A stretch of 64,000 nt of DNA from Carya illinoinensis. Lineage: Eukaryota; Streptophyta; Magnoliopsida; Fagales; Juglandaceae. Of the stretch, positions 1-10,112 are shown in pieces. The first letter of the stretch is position 1; each line of letters begins with the position of its first letter. A model generated the notes under the pieces. That model was not told the origin of the DNA and did no database searches. It saw nothing but the letters and a program-made list of their open reading frames with translations. The stretch is from contig NC_056752.1 in NCBI RefSeq assembly GCF_018687715.1, forward strand, positions 51,740,653 through 51,804,652, given 5' to 3'. The position numbers and the translations under genes are program-made.

Positions 1-1104
1 ACAAAAGCACTATATGGACTTAAACAAGCTCCTAGAGCTTGGTACGAGAGACTCAGTGGTTTCTTGATTGAAAAAGGTTTTTCAAGAGGAAAAATCGACA
101 CAACTCTTTTCATTAAATATGAAAATGATGATATTCTTTTGATTCAGATTTATGTTGATGATATAATATTCGGTGCTACTAATGAAAATATGTGTCAAGT
201 TTTTGCTAAGACTATGCAGGAAGAATTTGAGATGAGCATGATGGGTGAACTTACATTCTTTCTCGGATTGCAAATTAAGCAAGCAAAAAGTGGGACATTC
301 ATCAATCAATCAAAATATATTAAGGAATTACTGAAGAAGTTTGGGATGGAAAATGCTAAGGAAATTGGAACACCAATGAGCCCATCAACTAAACTTGATA
401 AAGATGAATCCGGTAAGCCAGTTGACTCGAAGATATATCGAGGTATGATTGGTAGCTTATTATATTTAACAGCCAGTAGACCAGATATTATGTTTAGTGT
501 GTGCTTATGTGCACGTTTTCAATCATCTCCAAAAGAATCACATTTAATTGCAGTTAAGCGCATTCTTAGATATCTTAGTGGTACAATTAACCTAGGGTTA
601 TGGTACCCTAAGCACACATCTTTCGATCTAATCAGCTACACAGATGCAGATTATGCTGGCTGTAAAATAGATCGAAAAAGCACTAGTGGAGCATGCCATT
701 TCTTAGGTCATGCATTAGTTTCCTGGTTTAGTAAAAAACAAAATTCTGTTGCACTATCTACTGCTGAGGCAGAATATGTTGCTGCGGGTAGTTGTTGTGC
801 TCAAGTTCTCTACATGAAGCAACAACTTGAAGATTTTAAACTCATGTATAATCACATTCCAATCAAATGTGATAATACAAGTGCTATAAATCTTTCAAAG
901 AACCCAATACAACATTCTAGAACTAAGCATATTGAAATAAGGTATCATTTTCTTCGAGATCATGTGCAAAAAGGTGATATAATGTTAGAGTTCACAAACA
1001 CACACGATCAGTTAGCAGATATTTTCACAAAACCTTTACCAGAAGATAGATTATGTATGATCAGAAGAGAAATAGGTATGATGCATGCTATGAATATCTC
1101 TTAA
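1..1104 (+). CDS. Copia pol polyprotein C-terminus (reverse transcriptase and RNase H), partial
   Basis: The frame is open from base 1 to the TAA at 1102-1104, with no stop or shift, so the visible pol end may be functional. It starts in the conserved LYGLKQAPRAWYERL block of copia reverse transcriptase. The catalytic YVDDIIFG motif follows at about 150-175, then the FFLGLQI block, the PMSPSTKL thumb block and SRPDIMFSV. RNase H follows with YTDADYAGCKIDRKSTSG, the ALSTAEAEYVAA motif, CDNTSAINLSKNPIQHSRTKHI and the terminal ADIFTKPLPEDR. It would copy element RNA to DNA in cytoplasmic particles. The N-terminal part lies before the window. Confidence 0.93.
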   Translation, partial: TKALYGLKQAPRAWYERLSGFLIEKGFSRGKIDTTLFIKYENDDILLIQIYVDDIIFGATNENMCQVFAKTMQEEFEMSMMGELTFFLGLQIKQAKSGTFINQSKYIKELLKKFGMENAKEIGTPMSPSTKLDKDESGKPVDSKIYRGMIGSLLYLTASRPDIMFSVCLCARFQSSPKESHLIAVKRILRYLSGTINLGLWYPKHTSFDLISYTDADYAGCKIDRKSTSGACHFLGHALVSWFSKKQNSVALSTAEAEYVAAGSCCAQVLYMKQQLEDFKLMYNHIPIKCDNTSAINLSKNPIQHSRTKHIEIRYHFLRDHVQKGDIMLEFTNTHDQLADIFTKPLPEDRLCMIRREIGMMHAMNIS

Positions 1105-1153
1105 AAGATAGACCAGAGTCAATAAAAATAGAGATAGATTTTTTTTAATACTT

Positions 1154-1591
1154 TTACATAAATTTGAGATTCTTAGCCTCATGTTTGAGACGCTCATTCT
1201 CTTCATACAATATCATGTCATTCTTATTCATGGGAACCGGCAAGCGGAATGAAGAATCTAATAAAGATTTCAACTGTTTATTCTTCTGCCGAATGATTCC
1301 TTCCTTTGTGTGAGACTCTTGAACAATTTGTTGAAGTACAACAATTTGTTCTTTGAGCTTTTCAACTTCGTGATTTTTGGCTTGTAGCCGCTGAGAAAAA
1401 GCCACAATAGAGGAAGAGTAGCGAGTCCCAAGACTCACCAAGTCATAAATAGCATCAGAATCTGACTTATTAGTCATATTATTATTTTCTTGCTGCAACA
1501 TGGCACCAATGGTAGCTGCAGAAAGAACAGGAGGTTGAGATGCAGAATGCCTCATGGATGGATCTAGAGAAATATTAGAAGAATGAGCCAT
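1154..1591 (-). CDS. Opposite-strand coiled-coil ORF 2 of the SIRE-type element
   Basis: This ORF runs against pol, just after the pol stop. Its frame is open from 1726, but the methionine at 1589-1591 (MAHSSNISLD) is preferred because it matches the start of the neighbouring ORF at 2287; the product is then about 145 residues. The N-terminus is polar and Ser-rich; the rest is a predicted coiled coil with heptad-like Leu/Ile/Val spacing (VEKLKEQIVVLQQIV, then LKSLL). The segment NKSDSDAIYDLVSLGTRYSS aligns with SKADSEIIAESRMLSNQYAA of the neighbour, so the two look duplicated. I do not recognise a family and assign no function. No transmembrane segment is visible, so an envelope-like role is not supported. 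Confidence 0.55.
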   Translation of the reverse strand: MAHSSNISLDPSMRHSASQPPVLSAATIGAMLQQENNNMTNKSDSDAIYDLVSLGTRYSSSIVAFSQRLQAKNHEVEKLKEQIVVLQQIVQESHTKEGIIRQKNKQLKSLLDSSFRLPVPMNKNDMILYEENERLKHEAKNLKFM

Positions 1592-1834
1592 TGAGAAAAG
1601 AATAGAAGGCTTAAAACGAGAATGCTGAAGGAATGCAGATGAGTTATAGAGATGAGATGAAAACTTGATGCGGATTAGAAGAACTTCAGGACTGATTTTA
1701 TAGAGATAGCATAAAGAATAAGACAAACTATTTTCTCTTCAAATCTTATTTAGTCAAAAGAAATACAAGATATGCTGGACACACATTGTCAAAAGTTTTC
1801 TTACTAAGCCAGCGAGATTAACAGTAGATTGTCC

Positions 1835-2287
1835 CTATTTTTCTAGTAAACGATGAACCTCTGCTGTTATCTGCCGATGTTGACCTTGTATCTGAACCCT
1901 TTCTCGTTCCAGCTCTTCTATTCGTGGTTGCAGATCATGAGCATACCAATCTGCAAATTTTTTCAACTCTTGGTTTTCTTGCTTTAGCCTTTTATTCTCA
2001 CTATCCTTATTAGCAAGCTTCTGTCGTAACTCAGATATTTGCATGTTAAGATGATCAATCTCACTCACCCTCGCCATTAACCTTCGAGACATGATCGTAA
2101 CAGAGGCAGCATATTGATTACTGAGCATTCTTGATTCTGCAATAATCTCAGAATCAGCCTTACTAGAAAAACGGTTCACTGCTCCTATCATGGTATTGAC
2201 GGCCTCAGGAGAGAAGATTGATGATTGATGCGTCAAGGGTTCCTGATTCAAGTCTGGAACATTAGTGGAAGAGAATTGCTCAGCCAT
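1835..2287 (-). CDS. Opposite-strand coiled-coil ORF 1 of the SIRE-type element
   Basis: An open frame of 150 residues on the strand opposite to pol, between RNase H and the 3' LTR. The start at 2285-2287 is the only plausible methionine at the N-terminus. After a polar region of about 30 residues it has an alpha-helical segment ending MSRRLMARVSEIDHLNMQI and then a charged coiled coil (ELRQKLANKDSENKRLKQEN, followed by LKKF) up to the C-terminus. It shares layout and local sequence with the ORF at 1154-1591. Absence of stops in a low-GC region over two separate frames argues against chance. Function unknown; a promoter for it would have to lie in the spacer or in the 3' LTR reading backwards. 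Confidence 0.55.
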   Translation of the reverse strand: MAEQFSSTNVPDLNQEPLTHQSSIFSPEAVNTMIGAVNRFSSKADSEIIAESRMLSNQYAASVTIMSRRLMARVSEIDHLNMQISELRQKLANKDSENKRLKQENQELKKFADWYAHDLQPRIEELERERVQIQGQHRQITAEVHRLLEK

Positions 2288-2767
2288 TCTATCGTTGTGG
2301 AAAAACAGAACTCAGGTCAAGAAGTGATTATTTTTTTTTGGCATCCGATAGATGAAAATGATCATTTTTTTTATAGAAACTCGGAGCCTTCAATCCCGTT
2401 TGTCAACAACATCAGGCGATTGTTTAAATCTTCAGCCGTATTAAATTCATAGAGTTAGGCCTCGAGGCTTTGCAGCACTTGTCGGGTCACGGACGGCTCC
2501 ATTTTTCAACTATCTACAGTGACTATTAAACGCATCGTTTTCTTCAGTCCATTTTCTTGTTGCGGATCCTTTTTAATGATGCCAAAAGGGGGAGAAGTGT
2601 TAGACTAGAACATTAACATTGTTTAAATTGCTAAACTTGTTATATATGCTTGGAATTATATTTATACTTTTGCTTGAAAAACTAACGCATATTTTCAGGG
2701 GGAGCTTAAGTATTAATATAGGTTTCAAGTTCTATCAAATATTTGTCATCATCAAAAAGGGGGAGAT
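2288..2767 (+). other. Spacer with polypurine tracts before the SIRE-type 3' LTR
   Basis: Non-coding in both directions. Three G-rich purine runs occur: around 2584-2596, around 2696-2705 and at 2754-2766. The last directly abuts the LTR and is the expected plus-strand primer. The earlier two resemble it and may be additional or former primer sites. Confidence 0.6.
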
Positions 2768-3238
2768 TGTTGAACTCAAGATTTCAAGTTTCATGTGATT
2801 ATAAATCTACACATGGATTTTGATGATAACAAATGAATTCAAAGAATAAAGAAGTCTCAAGCTCAAGTTGTCTACACAATGGAGTCAAGCACATCAAGGA
2901 AACAAGCATGAGCAAGAAGGGAACAAGTTCACATTAAAATTATAGAGTAATGTTGTAAATCTCTTCAAAATTCGAAATTAGGATTAATGCTCAAAATTAA
3001 TATTTTATCATAAAGCATTAAAATACATTTTCCACATGTGCATGAATATTTTTGAAAATTAAATTTGAAAATTTTGAAAGATGATTGATTGTCATCTTTT
3101 GCATGTGCATGCCTTGATTAAAGGGTTGAACTTTGAAAATATTAAAGATGATTGATTGTCATCTTTCACATGTGCATGTTTTATTTGAATATTTTCAAAA
3201 GTAATTGATGCTTTTTTAGACTTATACAAAAAGTAAAA

Positions 3239-3475
3239 GATTAGGTTTGAATTTTTTGAAAATGAAAGTGTGCTCATTTTGTCATATGCCAAAAGTAAAA
3301 GATTAGGTTTGATTTTTTTGAAAAAGTGAATGATGTTGTCTTTGACAATTGAGAAAGAAGAACCTTTTATTTGAATTCTTTGAAAAAGTGAATGATGTTG
3401 TCTTTGACAATTGAAAAAGAAGAACCTTTTATTTGAATTTTTTGAAAAAGTGAATGATGTTGTCTTTGACATGTG
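3239..3475 (+). repeat. 62 bp tandem repeat in the U3 region of the SIRE-type LTR
   Basis: About four units of 62 bp. The block GATTAGGTTTGA recurs at 3239 and 3301, and GTGAATGATGTTG at 3326, 3388 and 3450, all 62 bp apart. The first unit has diverged most. It sits upstream of the TATA box at 3512, where LTR enhancers usually lie. The opposite-strand frame through it is only a translation of the repeat. Confidence 0.85.
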
Positions 3476-3511
3476 AATCTTTTTAAATTTGAATATGAAG
3501 TCTCATATGCC

Positions 3512-3519
3512 TATAAATA
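3512..3519 (+). promoter_or_regulatory. TATA box of the SIRE-type LTR
   Basis: TATAAATA within GCCTATAAATAGATC, about 40 bp after the last tandem repeat unit, at a position expected for the end of U3. Assignment is from motif and position only. Confidence 0.6.
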
Positions 3520-5338
3520 GATCATTTGAGAGCTTCACATTCACAACACCAAGAGCATACAACATTCATTCAAAACTTTCATTATCTCTTCTCTAAACAT
3601 TGAGCCTTAATCCTTGTTCATTTTGAGAGATATAGCTTGCGCTGTATTGTTCTTATTTCACTCGTTGAGGAGTGTTTTCTGATAACCTACCCACTATCAG
3701 CTTTTGTATCAGAAAAAGGGTGTGTATAACCCTTGTGTGTGTAGAAAGTATTCTACACAGGGAATAGTTGAATCACCACGTGTAAGGTGATTGCAAGTGT
3801 AGAGGGTGTTCTACACGGATCCTTTGTAGCGGTGTTGTTCAAAGGTGTAATAGGTTTCTATCTCCACCTGAAGGAGGTTGAATAGTGAATTTGGGAATCC
3901 TCAAGGGGTAGCTTGAGGCGAGGACGTAGGCAGTGGGGCCGAACCTCGTTAACATACTGAGTTTGCTTCTCTCTTACCCTTACTCTTTATATTTATTGTT
4001 ATTTCATATTTTGTTTATATTTTATATTATATATTTGATTTATAATTGTTATTTTTTTTAATACAACTCAATTCACCCCCCCTCTTGTGTTAGTCATCTG
4101 GGCAACACCTCTCACCTTAAAAAAAAAATACATAGAGAGAGTCTCTCTGAGAGACCAGTCCAGTCCAAGAAAATACTATTTTATCCTCGTATGTTTTTTT
4201 GAGTTTGCCTAAAAACGTTGATAATAACGATCGGTAATATCTGGGTACGACCCCACCTTCCAAAAAAAAAAAAAGTACCACTCTTTTGAGTTGCTCAGAT
4301 TTTTATTTTTATTTTCAGGAGAGAGAGTTTATTTCTAAAAACCTAATTTTAGTAAGAGCTGATGTCGGAAAGGAGGGTGAAATTGTGACTTTCATCCTCC
4401 TCTCTCTCTCTCTCTCTTTTTCATTTTTGCATTATATATACACTTTCAAAATAGTATTTTTTCTTCATTCCTCCAATGGTTTGATTTTGATCAATTTTGC
4501 TATTCTTCAACCGCCATTTGCCTACAAGCGTCGTACCACCCCATATTATAGTTATTGAGATATTGGGATAGAGCAGAGCCGCCCCAAAATATTAGACGCG
4601 TTATACTCACGCGCGGCCCTCACGAGTTGCCACATTCCAACGACTACATGCACCATATCAGCAGTTCGTCTCGCTGAGATCTTCCAGATCTGGACTATCC
4701 CATCTACTTCCCATCGAAGCGTGGCTGCCTCGCGCCATCACAATAGCGTGGGAAAAAAGATGATCATTGTCCGCATATCAGTCCAGCCGATATCGGGCTT
4801 TCTATTATGTTATCGCTTTCCCTAATCAATGATCTTAAAGAATGGACTGCAGATCTCTCCAAAAATCATTTCAAGACAACAAACAACAGTATACCCACCA
4901 CTCTCACTGCTTCCAACGGAGGTTCCACCGTCTCTAACGGTTATTCTAGTGTTCGCAACTTTTTATGAGTATCTTATTACCGTATTTTAAGACGACACCA
5001 TCTTAGTAGAACATAGATAAAGACAAAAAAAATTGATTCAATTTTTTTTTTTCTTTTTATCTACTTCTTTACATTATTGTTATTGTTATGAGGTGTTTGT
5101 TGGAGAATTTAACTCCCTCCTTATACATCAGCTTTTTTATTTTTTTAACGAAGTTTAGTCGCTTAGACAAAAAAAAAAAAAAGAGTTGTGACCCGATTTC
5201 TCACGTCTTTTTCAAATTTATAAAATACATAAAGACGTGACCTCACGAGTGACAATAATTGAGAAGCAAATATTGTCACACTTATTCATCCTCCACCAAG
5301 CACTACTACCATACTGTCGAGAATTGCACAAAATTAAG

Positions 5339-5646
5339 GGCAGGTTTGAAGCATGAAACATAATTTTTACTTTATTTTATTTTATCTCATATTATCTTAT
5401 TTTTTAAAAAAATTTAAATATTAAATATTTAAATTGATCATTACAACTTTTTCAAATTTTTAAATAAAAATAATATTATAAAACTATATTCTTATAATAT
5501 TTTAATTTTATAATATTTTTTATTTAATTTTTTTTTTAAATTTTCTCAAAGCTCAAAAAATACTATTCACATTATCATATTACTATTTAAAAATTATTTT
5601 ACTACTATTTATAAAATTTTCCTCTCATCGCACTCCCAAACCTGCG
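5339..5646. mobile_element. MITE-like element
   Basis: The segment starts with GCAGGTTTG (5340-5348) and ends with the exact inverted copy CAAACCTGC (5637-5645), with a very AT-rich core. The size of about 300 bp and terminal inverted repeats without coding capacity fit a non-autonomous DNA transposon, perhaps of hAT type. No clean target duplication could be read at the edges. Confidence 0.45.
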
Positions 5647-5782
5647 CTAAGAAGATTTGAATGTATGGAAAATACAAAATTCAATTCTTCACAGATAATG
5701 GGCATGATCTACATCTATTTACGTTAAAGTTTTGTTATGTACAAGTAAAATTACGTACTAATCTGTATATCAATACTGATTG

Positions 5783-6198
5783 TTTCATATTTAAAATTTA
5801 AATTATTACTATTTTTAATAAAATATATTTTTTAATTAATTAATATATTAAATTAATACACATATTAATATGTAGTTATATTTACAACTAAATTTTTCTT
5901 TCCCATATTGAACATGTTGTCTTGCTAGCTAACGGAAACCTAAATATTTAAAAATGTTTTTTTCTCTCTCTTACATTAATTATATATATATTTCATATTT
6001 AAAATTTAAATTAGTATTATTTTTAATAAAATCTATTTTTTAATTAATTAATATATTAGATTAGTATACATATTAATATGCAGTTATAGTTACAATTAAA
6101 TTTTTCTTTCCTATATTGAACACGGTGTTTGCTAGCTAACGGAAATCTAAATATTTAAAGATGTTTTTTTCTCTCTCTTACATTAATTATATATATAT
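5783..6198. repeat. Tandem duplication, unit about 208 bp
   Basis: Two head-to-tail copies start at 5783 and 5991 with the same TTTCATATTTAAAATTTAAA. Both carry the internal marks TTAATTAATTAATATATTA, GCTAGCTAACGGAAA and TTTTTTTCTCTCTCTTACATT in the same order. The second copy ends in an expanded TA run (about 6188-6212). Confidence 0.85.
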
Positions 6199-6537
6199 AT
6201 ATATATATATATGTTACTTTCAACTGGTGGAAAACAACCACAACTTTTGCATATATGTATGGTAAATCTCACATATATTTCTCAATGAGCGAGTAATGGA
6301 TAGTACTGTTTTACTTGATCGGTAGTTAACTCTTTTTATATTTTTTTAAATATTTTTAAAAATAAAAAATATGCTAATATATTTAAAATTACTTCTTTAA
6401 TTACTAAAGAAAAAAAAAATATTTACCGAACGATATACTTAACGGTACATATGGAGGCAAAATAGCTTTCCATTTCTCAAATATGAGACCAAAACATAAG
6501 ACTCCCCCTGACGTCGGTGATATATATATATATATTT

Positions 6538-6679
6538 ATTCTTATATTATTATAATATATACATATTTATAATATTTCTATAAAAAATATATATATATAA
6601 TATTACTAAAAAATAATTTTTAATATATATATTTTATAGAAATATTATAAATATGTATATATTATAATAATATAAGAAT
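6538..6679. repeat. Long palindrome, 48 bp perfect arms
   Basis: The arm from 6538 (ATTCTTATATTATTATAATA and onward) is the exact reverse complement of the arm ending at 6679. The 48 bp arms are exact and the pairing continues into the TA-rich centre with a two-base bulge. A second hairpin with 15 bp arms follows at 6711-6743. No coding capacity. Possibly a foldback element or the remains of one. Confidence 0.85.
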
Positions 6680-7329
6680 CTTATATTTTTAAGTTATTAT
6701 CTTAGTTTTATTATAATAATGTAAGATTCTTACATTATTATAAAATATTTTTAAAAAAGAAAAAAAAAGCGGCAGCTTATGCGGATCCCCAGCAGGATCC
6801 TATCATTTTCCTAATAAGAATAGAGTTTCTAATAAAAATAACTAGGCGGTGACTATTTTTGTCTTGATTGAACGTCGTCGATGATGTCACCCATGCTTTT
6901 ATTTTTATTTTTGTTATTATTATTTTTTAGTATATATACCAACATATAATAATAATACCAGATAAAGAAAGTAACATGTACCAATATATGGTGTCATCTA
7001 AAAAAACAAAAATCATATGATGTCACCCACGTCATCGATGATGTCACCCCTCCATATATCCCAACATATATATCGCAGTCACGTACTTTTGCTTCTCACT
7101 ATTATTCGAGCGGTGCTACCATTTCTCTATTATAAATTATAATTAAGGCATACACATTATCGTTGATCTCATCATATCTATATCTATATATATATGACAT
7201 GTGACGGCCACTTTATATAGGCGAAAGTGAAAATGCAGCCAGCCATCGATGATATCAGTACCGGTCAGTAGATAAAATCTTAATATATATTGCAACCTCA
7301 CCATACGCTGGACTGAGTTTCGATTTAAG

Positions 7330-7529
7330 TTAGTGTTTGGTTGCTGAATTCAATTTAATTATTGATAAAATTTATTATTTTTTTAATTTTTGATAGAAAA
7401 ATTATTTCAATCTATTTTATATATTTTAATTCAAAAAGTTAAACACATCTCAATTGAAAAAGGTTTAATCTATGTCAATAGAACCTATTATTATTTACAA
7501 CTCAACTCATTTCAACATCCAAACATTAA
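7330..7529. mobile_element. MITE-like element, 200 bp
   Basis: TTAGTGTTTGG at 7330-7340 faces CCAAACATTAA at 7519-7529, an inverted pair with one mismatch, around an AT-rich core. No clear target duplication was read, so the call rests on the terminal repeats and size. Confidence 0.4.
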
Positions 7530-9734
7530 TTACGTGTATAGTTGAGAAGAGAAATGCATGCCTTTGGTCTCGTTGGACATTTTATTTTCACCAAAGTAAA
7601 AGTTTTCTCTACATTCATATATACAAATTAAATCATGCCATGACCTGTGACAACTAATTACTCTAATTAAGTGAGTAACTTCTTAATTAATATGATCTTA
7701 ATTATGACGATAATTTATCCCTTTGATTATATTTTTTATTTTATTTTTATTTGGTAAGAGTAACCTCCTCATGTTTAGATCATATAATTAAGGGCGTTAA
7801 ATGTCACGATCGATCCGGCCCATTATGGGATTTCATAGCCATTTACGATGCAAGTTAAGGGATTGCTATTAATTAGGGTTAAACTAATGTTACAAACCCA
7901 TTAATTATGGGATCACCGTAACTTGCAAGTGGCCTGGAATATTACATGTTGTGATCGATAATAATAATTAGCCAGTACCCGTATATACTACTGCTGTCCT
8001 GCATGGCAAAAGAGTCGAGCATGACACCTTTTGTCACCTTTTCCTCTTTCAAAGTGGCTTCATCTGGTTTCCTTTTTTTAGGCATATCCACTTTAATTTT
8101 TTCAAGTCACAGCAGTCGCCGGGTTGGGTGGCTAAAGTCAAAACTTTAAGATGTTTGACCGGGCAAAACCTTACACTCGTGTTTCTCTCTCCTTTGAAAA
8201 TTATAAATAATAAAAGATTACGTACGGACGGGGGAGCATGAGGACGTACAAACTCCGGACTTGCTCATGATCAAATTTCCAACCAGTTACTAATGTTTTT
8301 TAAATTCAAAATAAAGGAAATAATACAATTTCAAAGCAAGTTTAAGGAAATAATGCAATTACCAATAATATTATAGATCTCTTTGTTTCACAAAAAGGGT
8401 CTCGATCGCCTAGCTATCTTCATTAATGATTCGATCGATCTCAAACCATTCAATCCGTAACCCTCTTCCCTCCCATATTCACACAACCACAGCTTGTCGG
8501 GAGGTTTTTGAAGCTATGACGATTTCCCATTCTAGTGGATCATCATCCTCTTGATTGATTTTATCCCATGCGTGGACCAAAACCTGGCTTCGATGGTGGC
8601 ATCCACATGCATAGACAGCTGGCTAATGGCTTGGCCCCATACATGTGCCGTTTGCAGCTGCATACAATTAATTAGTGCATCATCTGGCCTCCCTTTTTTT
8701 CATTCAGTGGAGTATTGGAATTTATTGTTAGAATATTACGTATCATATTTATATTCATAATATTATGGTATATGTATGGTAATATATATTATTACTTATA
8801 ACTTAGGGTAAGTTTGGACGATAATTTTTTTTTTATAATTTTATTTTCAAATATTATTAAAACATAAAATAATTTTCATTTATTTCAAATTTTTAATTTT
8901 TTTATTTAATCATTATTCAAACACAAAAATTAATGCAACTTTTACAAACTTCAAACTAAAAATAAAAATAAAAAAATTATATTCAGACAATTTTTTAATT
9001 TTTATAATATTTCTGTTTAAATTTTTCTCTCTTATTTCTTAAAAGACACGTACAAGTATATTAATCCCATAATCTATGTGCTACACCAAGGATGGGAGAT
9101 GCCGCTTCTTTTAACAATGGTTTTCACCCTTTTAACAATCTAAGAGTAAAAATGGTGAAAAACTATGTTAAAACAATGGGCATGCATGTTTTTTGTTTGA
9201 TGTTGATTATTGTAAAATTTTAATTGTACTAGTAAGTTTATCGACGATATGAAGTATAGTCTAGCAAGAATGAGGTCACTTGTAAAAATATAAGAAATCA
9301 ATCAAATATAAATTAAATAAACTCTAATCTAGTTTGTAAAAATGAGTTTTAAAATAAAATAGGAAGTTAAAAACGAAATAATTGATAAATCAACAAGGAA
9401 AAATTAATATAATAAGTTAATCATAATAAAAAAAACCCAAATAAATTTTAAAGATGCAAATTAATCTAAAAAATTAATAAACTATTGACGGGAAAGGATA
9501 TAAGAATTTGGAATGCATCTCATTAATTAATTTATAATAATATATTTATGATAATTAATTTTTCTCAAATGTCTACACGATAATTTAGAAACCAATATTG
9601 TCATCATTGTTGAAAATTATTTTTTAAAGAAAATATATAAATAATGTTTTTCTTCGCTTAAAGATATAAAATCTAATATTTTTTGTGATTTGTTTTAAAG
9701 ATATTAGATTTTATTTTAACAAAATTATGAGTCA

Positions 9735-10112
9735 GACTTTGATAAGCTGATTAAGATTATTTTAGATTATGAGAAAGTTATGATTGAACTCATATCACGA
9801 ATTTATCTATTTCAATTGATATAAAGTAAGAACAATAGATTGTTGAAAAATAAAGAATTAGAAAAAATATCAATCTGATAAATAAAATTATTAATTATCA
9901 TGTTGAAAATTTAGCTAGACATATTTATGAGCTGCCAGGCTCTGATTAATTGATTAAAATTATTCTAGTTCATAAGAAAATCATGATTGAACTTATATAA
10001 TGAATTTTATCTCTTTCAATTGATATAAAGTAAAAATAATAAACCGTTGAACACATAAATAATTAGGAAAAATATCAATCTCATAAATAATTTAGCTAAA
10101 CATATTCGTAAA
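9735..10112. repeat. Diverged tandem duplication, unit about 204 bp
   Basis: The order GATTAAGATTATT..., then AGAAAGTTATGATTGAACT, then TTCAATTGATATAAAGTAA, then AAAAATATCAATCT..., then TTTAGCTA.ACATATT occurs from 9735 and again from 9939, with scattered substitutions. Non-coding. Confidence 0.75.

Larger units (their letters stand above)
1..4107 (+). mobile_element. SIRE/Maximus-type Ty1/copia LTR retrotransposon, 3' part
   Basis: The window opens inside the reverse transcriptase of a plus-strand copia element and contains everything to the end of its 3' LTR. Order: RT/RNase H (1-1104), two opposite-strand ORFs (1154-1591 and 1835-2287), a spacer with several purine tracts, then an LTR starting TG at 2768 and ending CA at 4107. 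The pol sequence, the long non-pol region after RNase H and the large LTR fit the SIRE/Maximus lineage as known in plants; the lineage call is by recognition, not alignment. The 5' LTR, gag, protease and integrase lie outside the window, so neither the target duplication nor completeness can be tested. Confidence 0.85.
2768..4107 (+). repeat. 3' LTR of the SIRE-type element (1340 bp)
   Basis: Begins TGTTGAACTC right after the purine tract and ends GGGCAACA at 4107, preceded by a C-rich run (about 4074-4082) typical of this lineage's LTR end. It contains a TATA box at 3512-3519 and a 62 bp tandem repeat upstream of it. The bases after the end (CCTCT) would be the target duplication, but the partner copy is outside the window. 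Confidence 0.8.

Noticed and set aside
3092..3472. A 126-codon minus-strand frame in the SIRE-type LTR
   Set aside because: It is a translation of the 62 bp tandem repeat, as shown by its repeated peptide; no gene features.
8551..8760. A 69-codon plus-strand frame
   Set aside because: No recognisable domain, no splice context, and the codon content is not clearly coding; the reverse strand gives nothing better.
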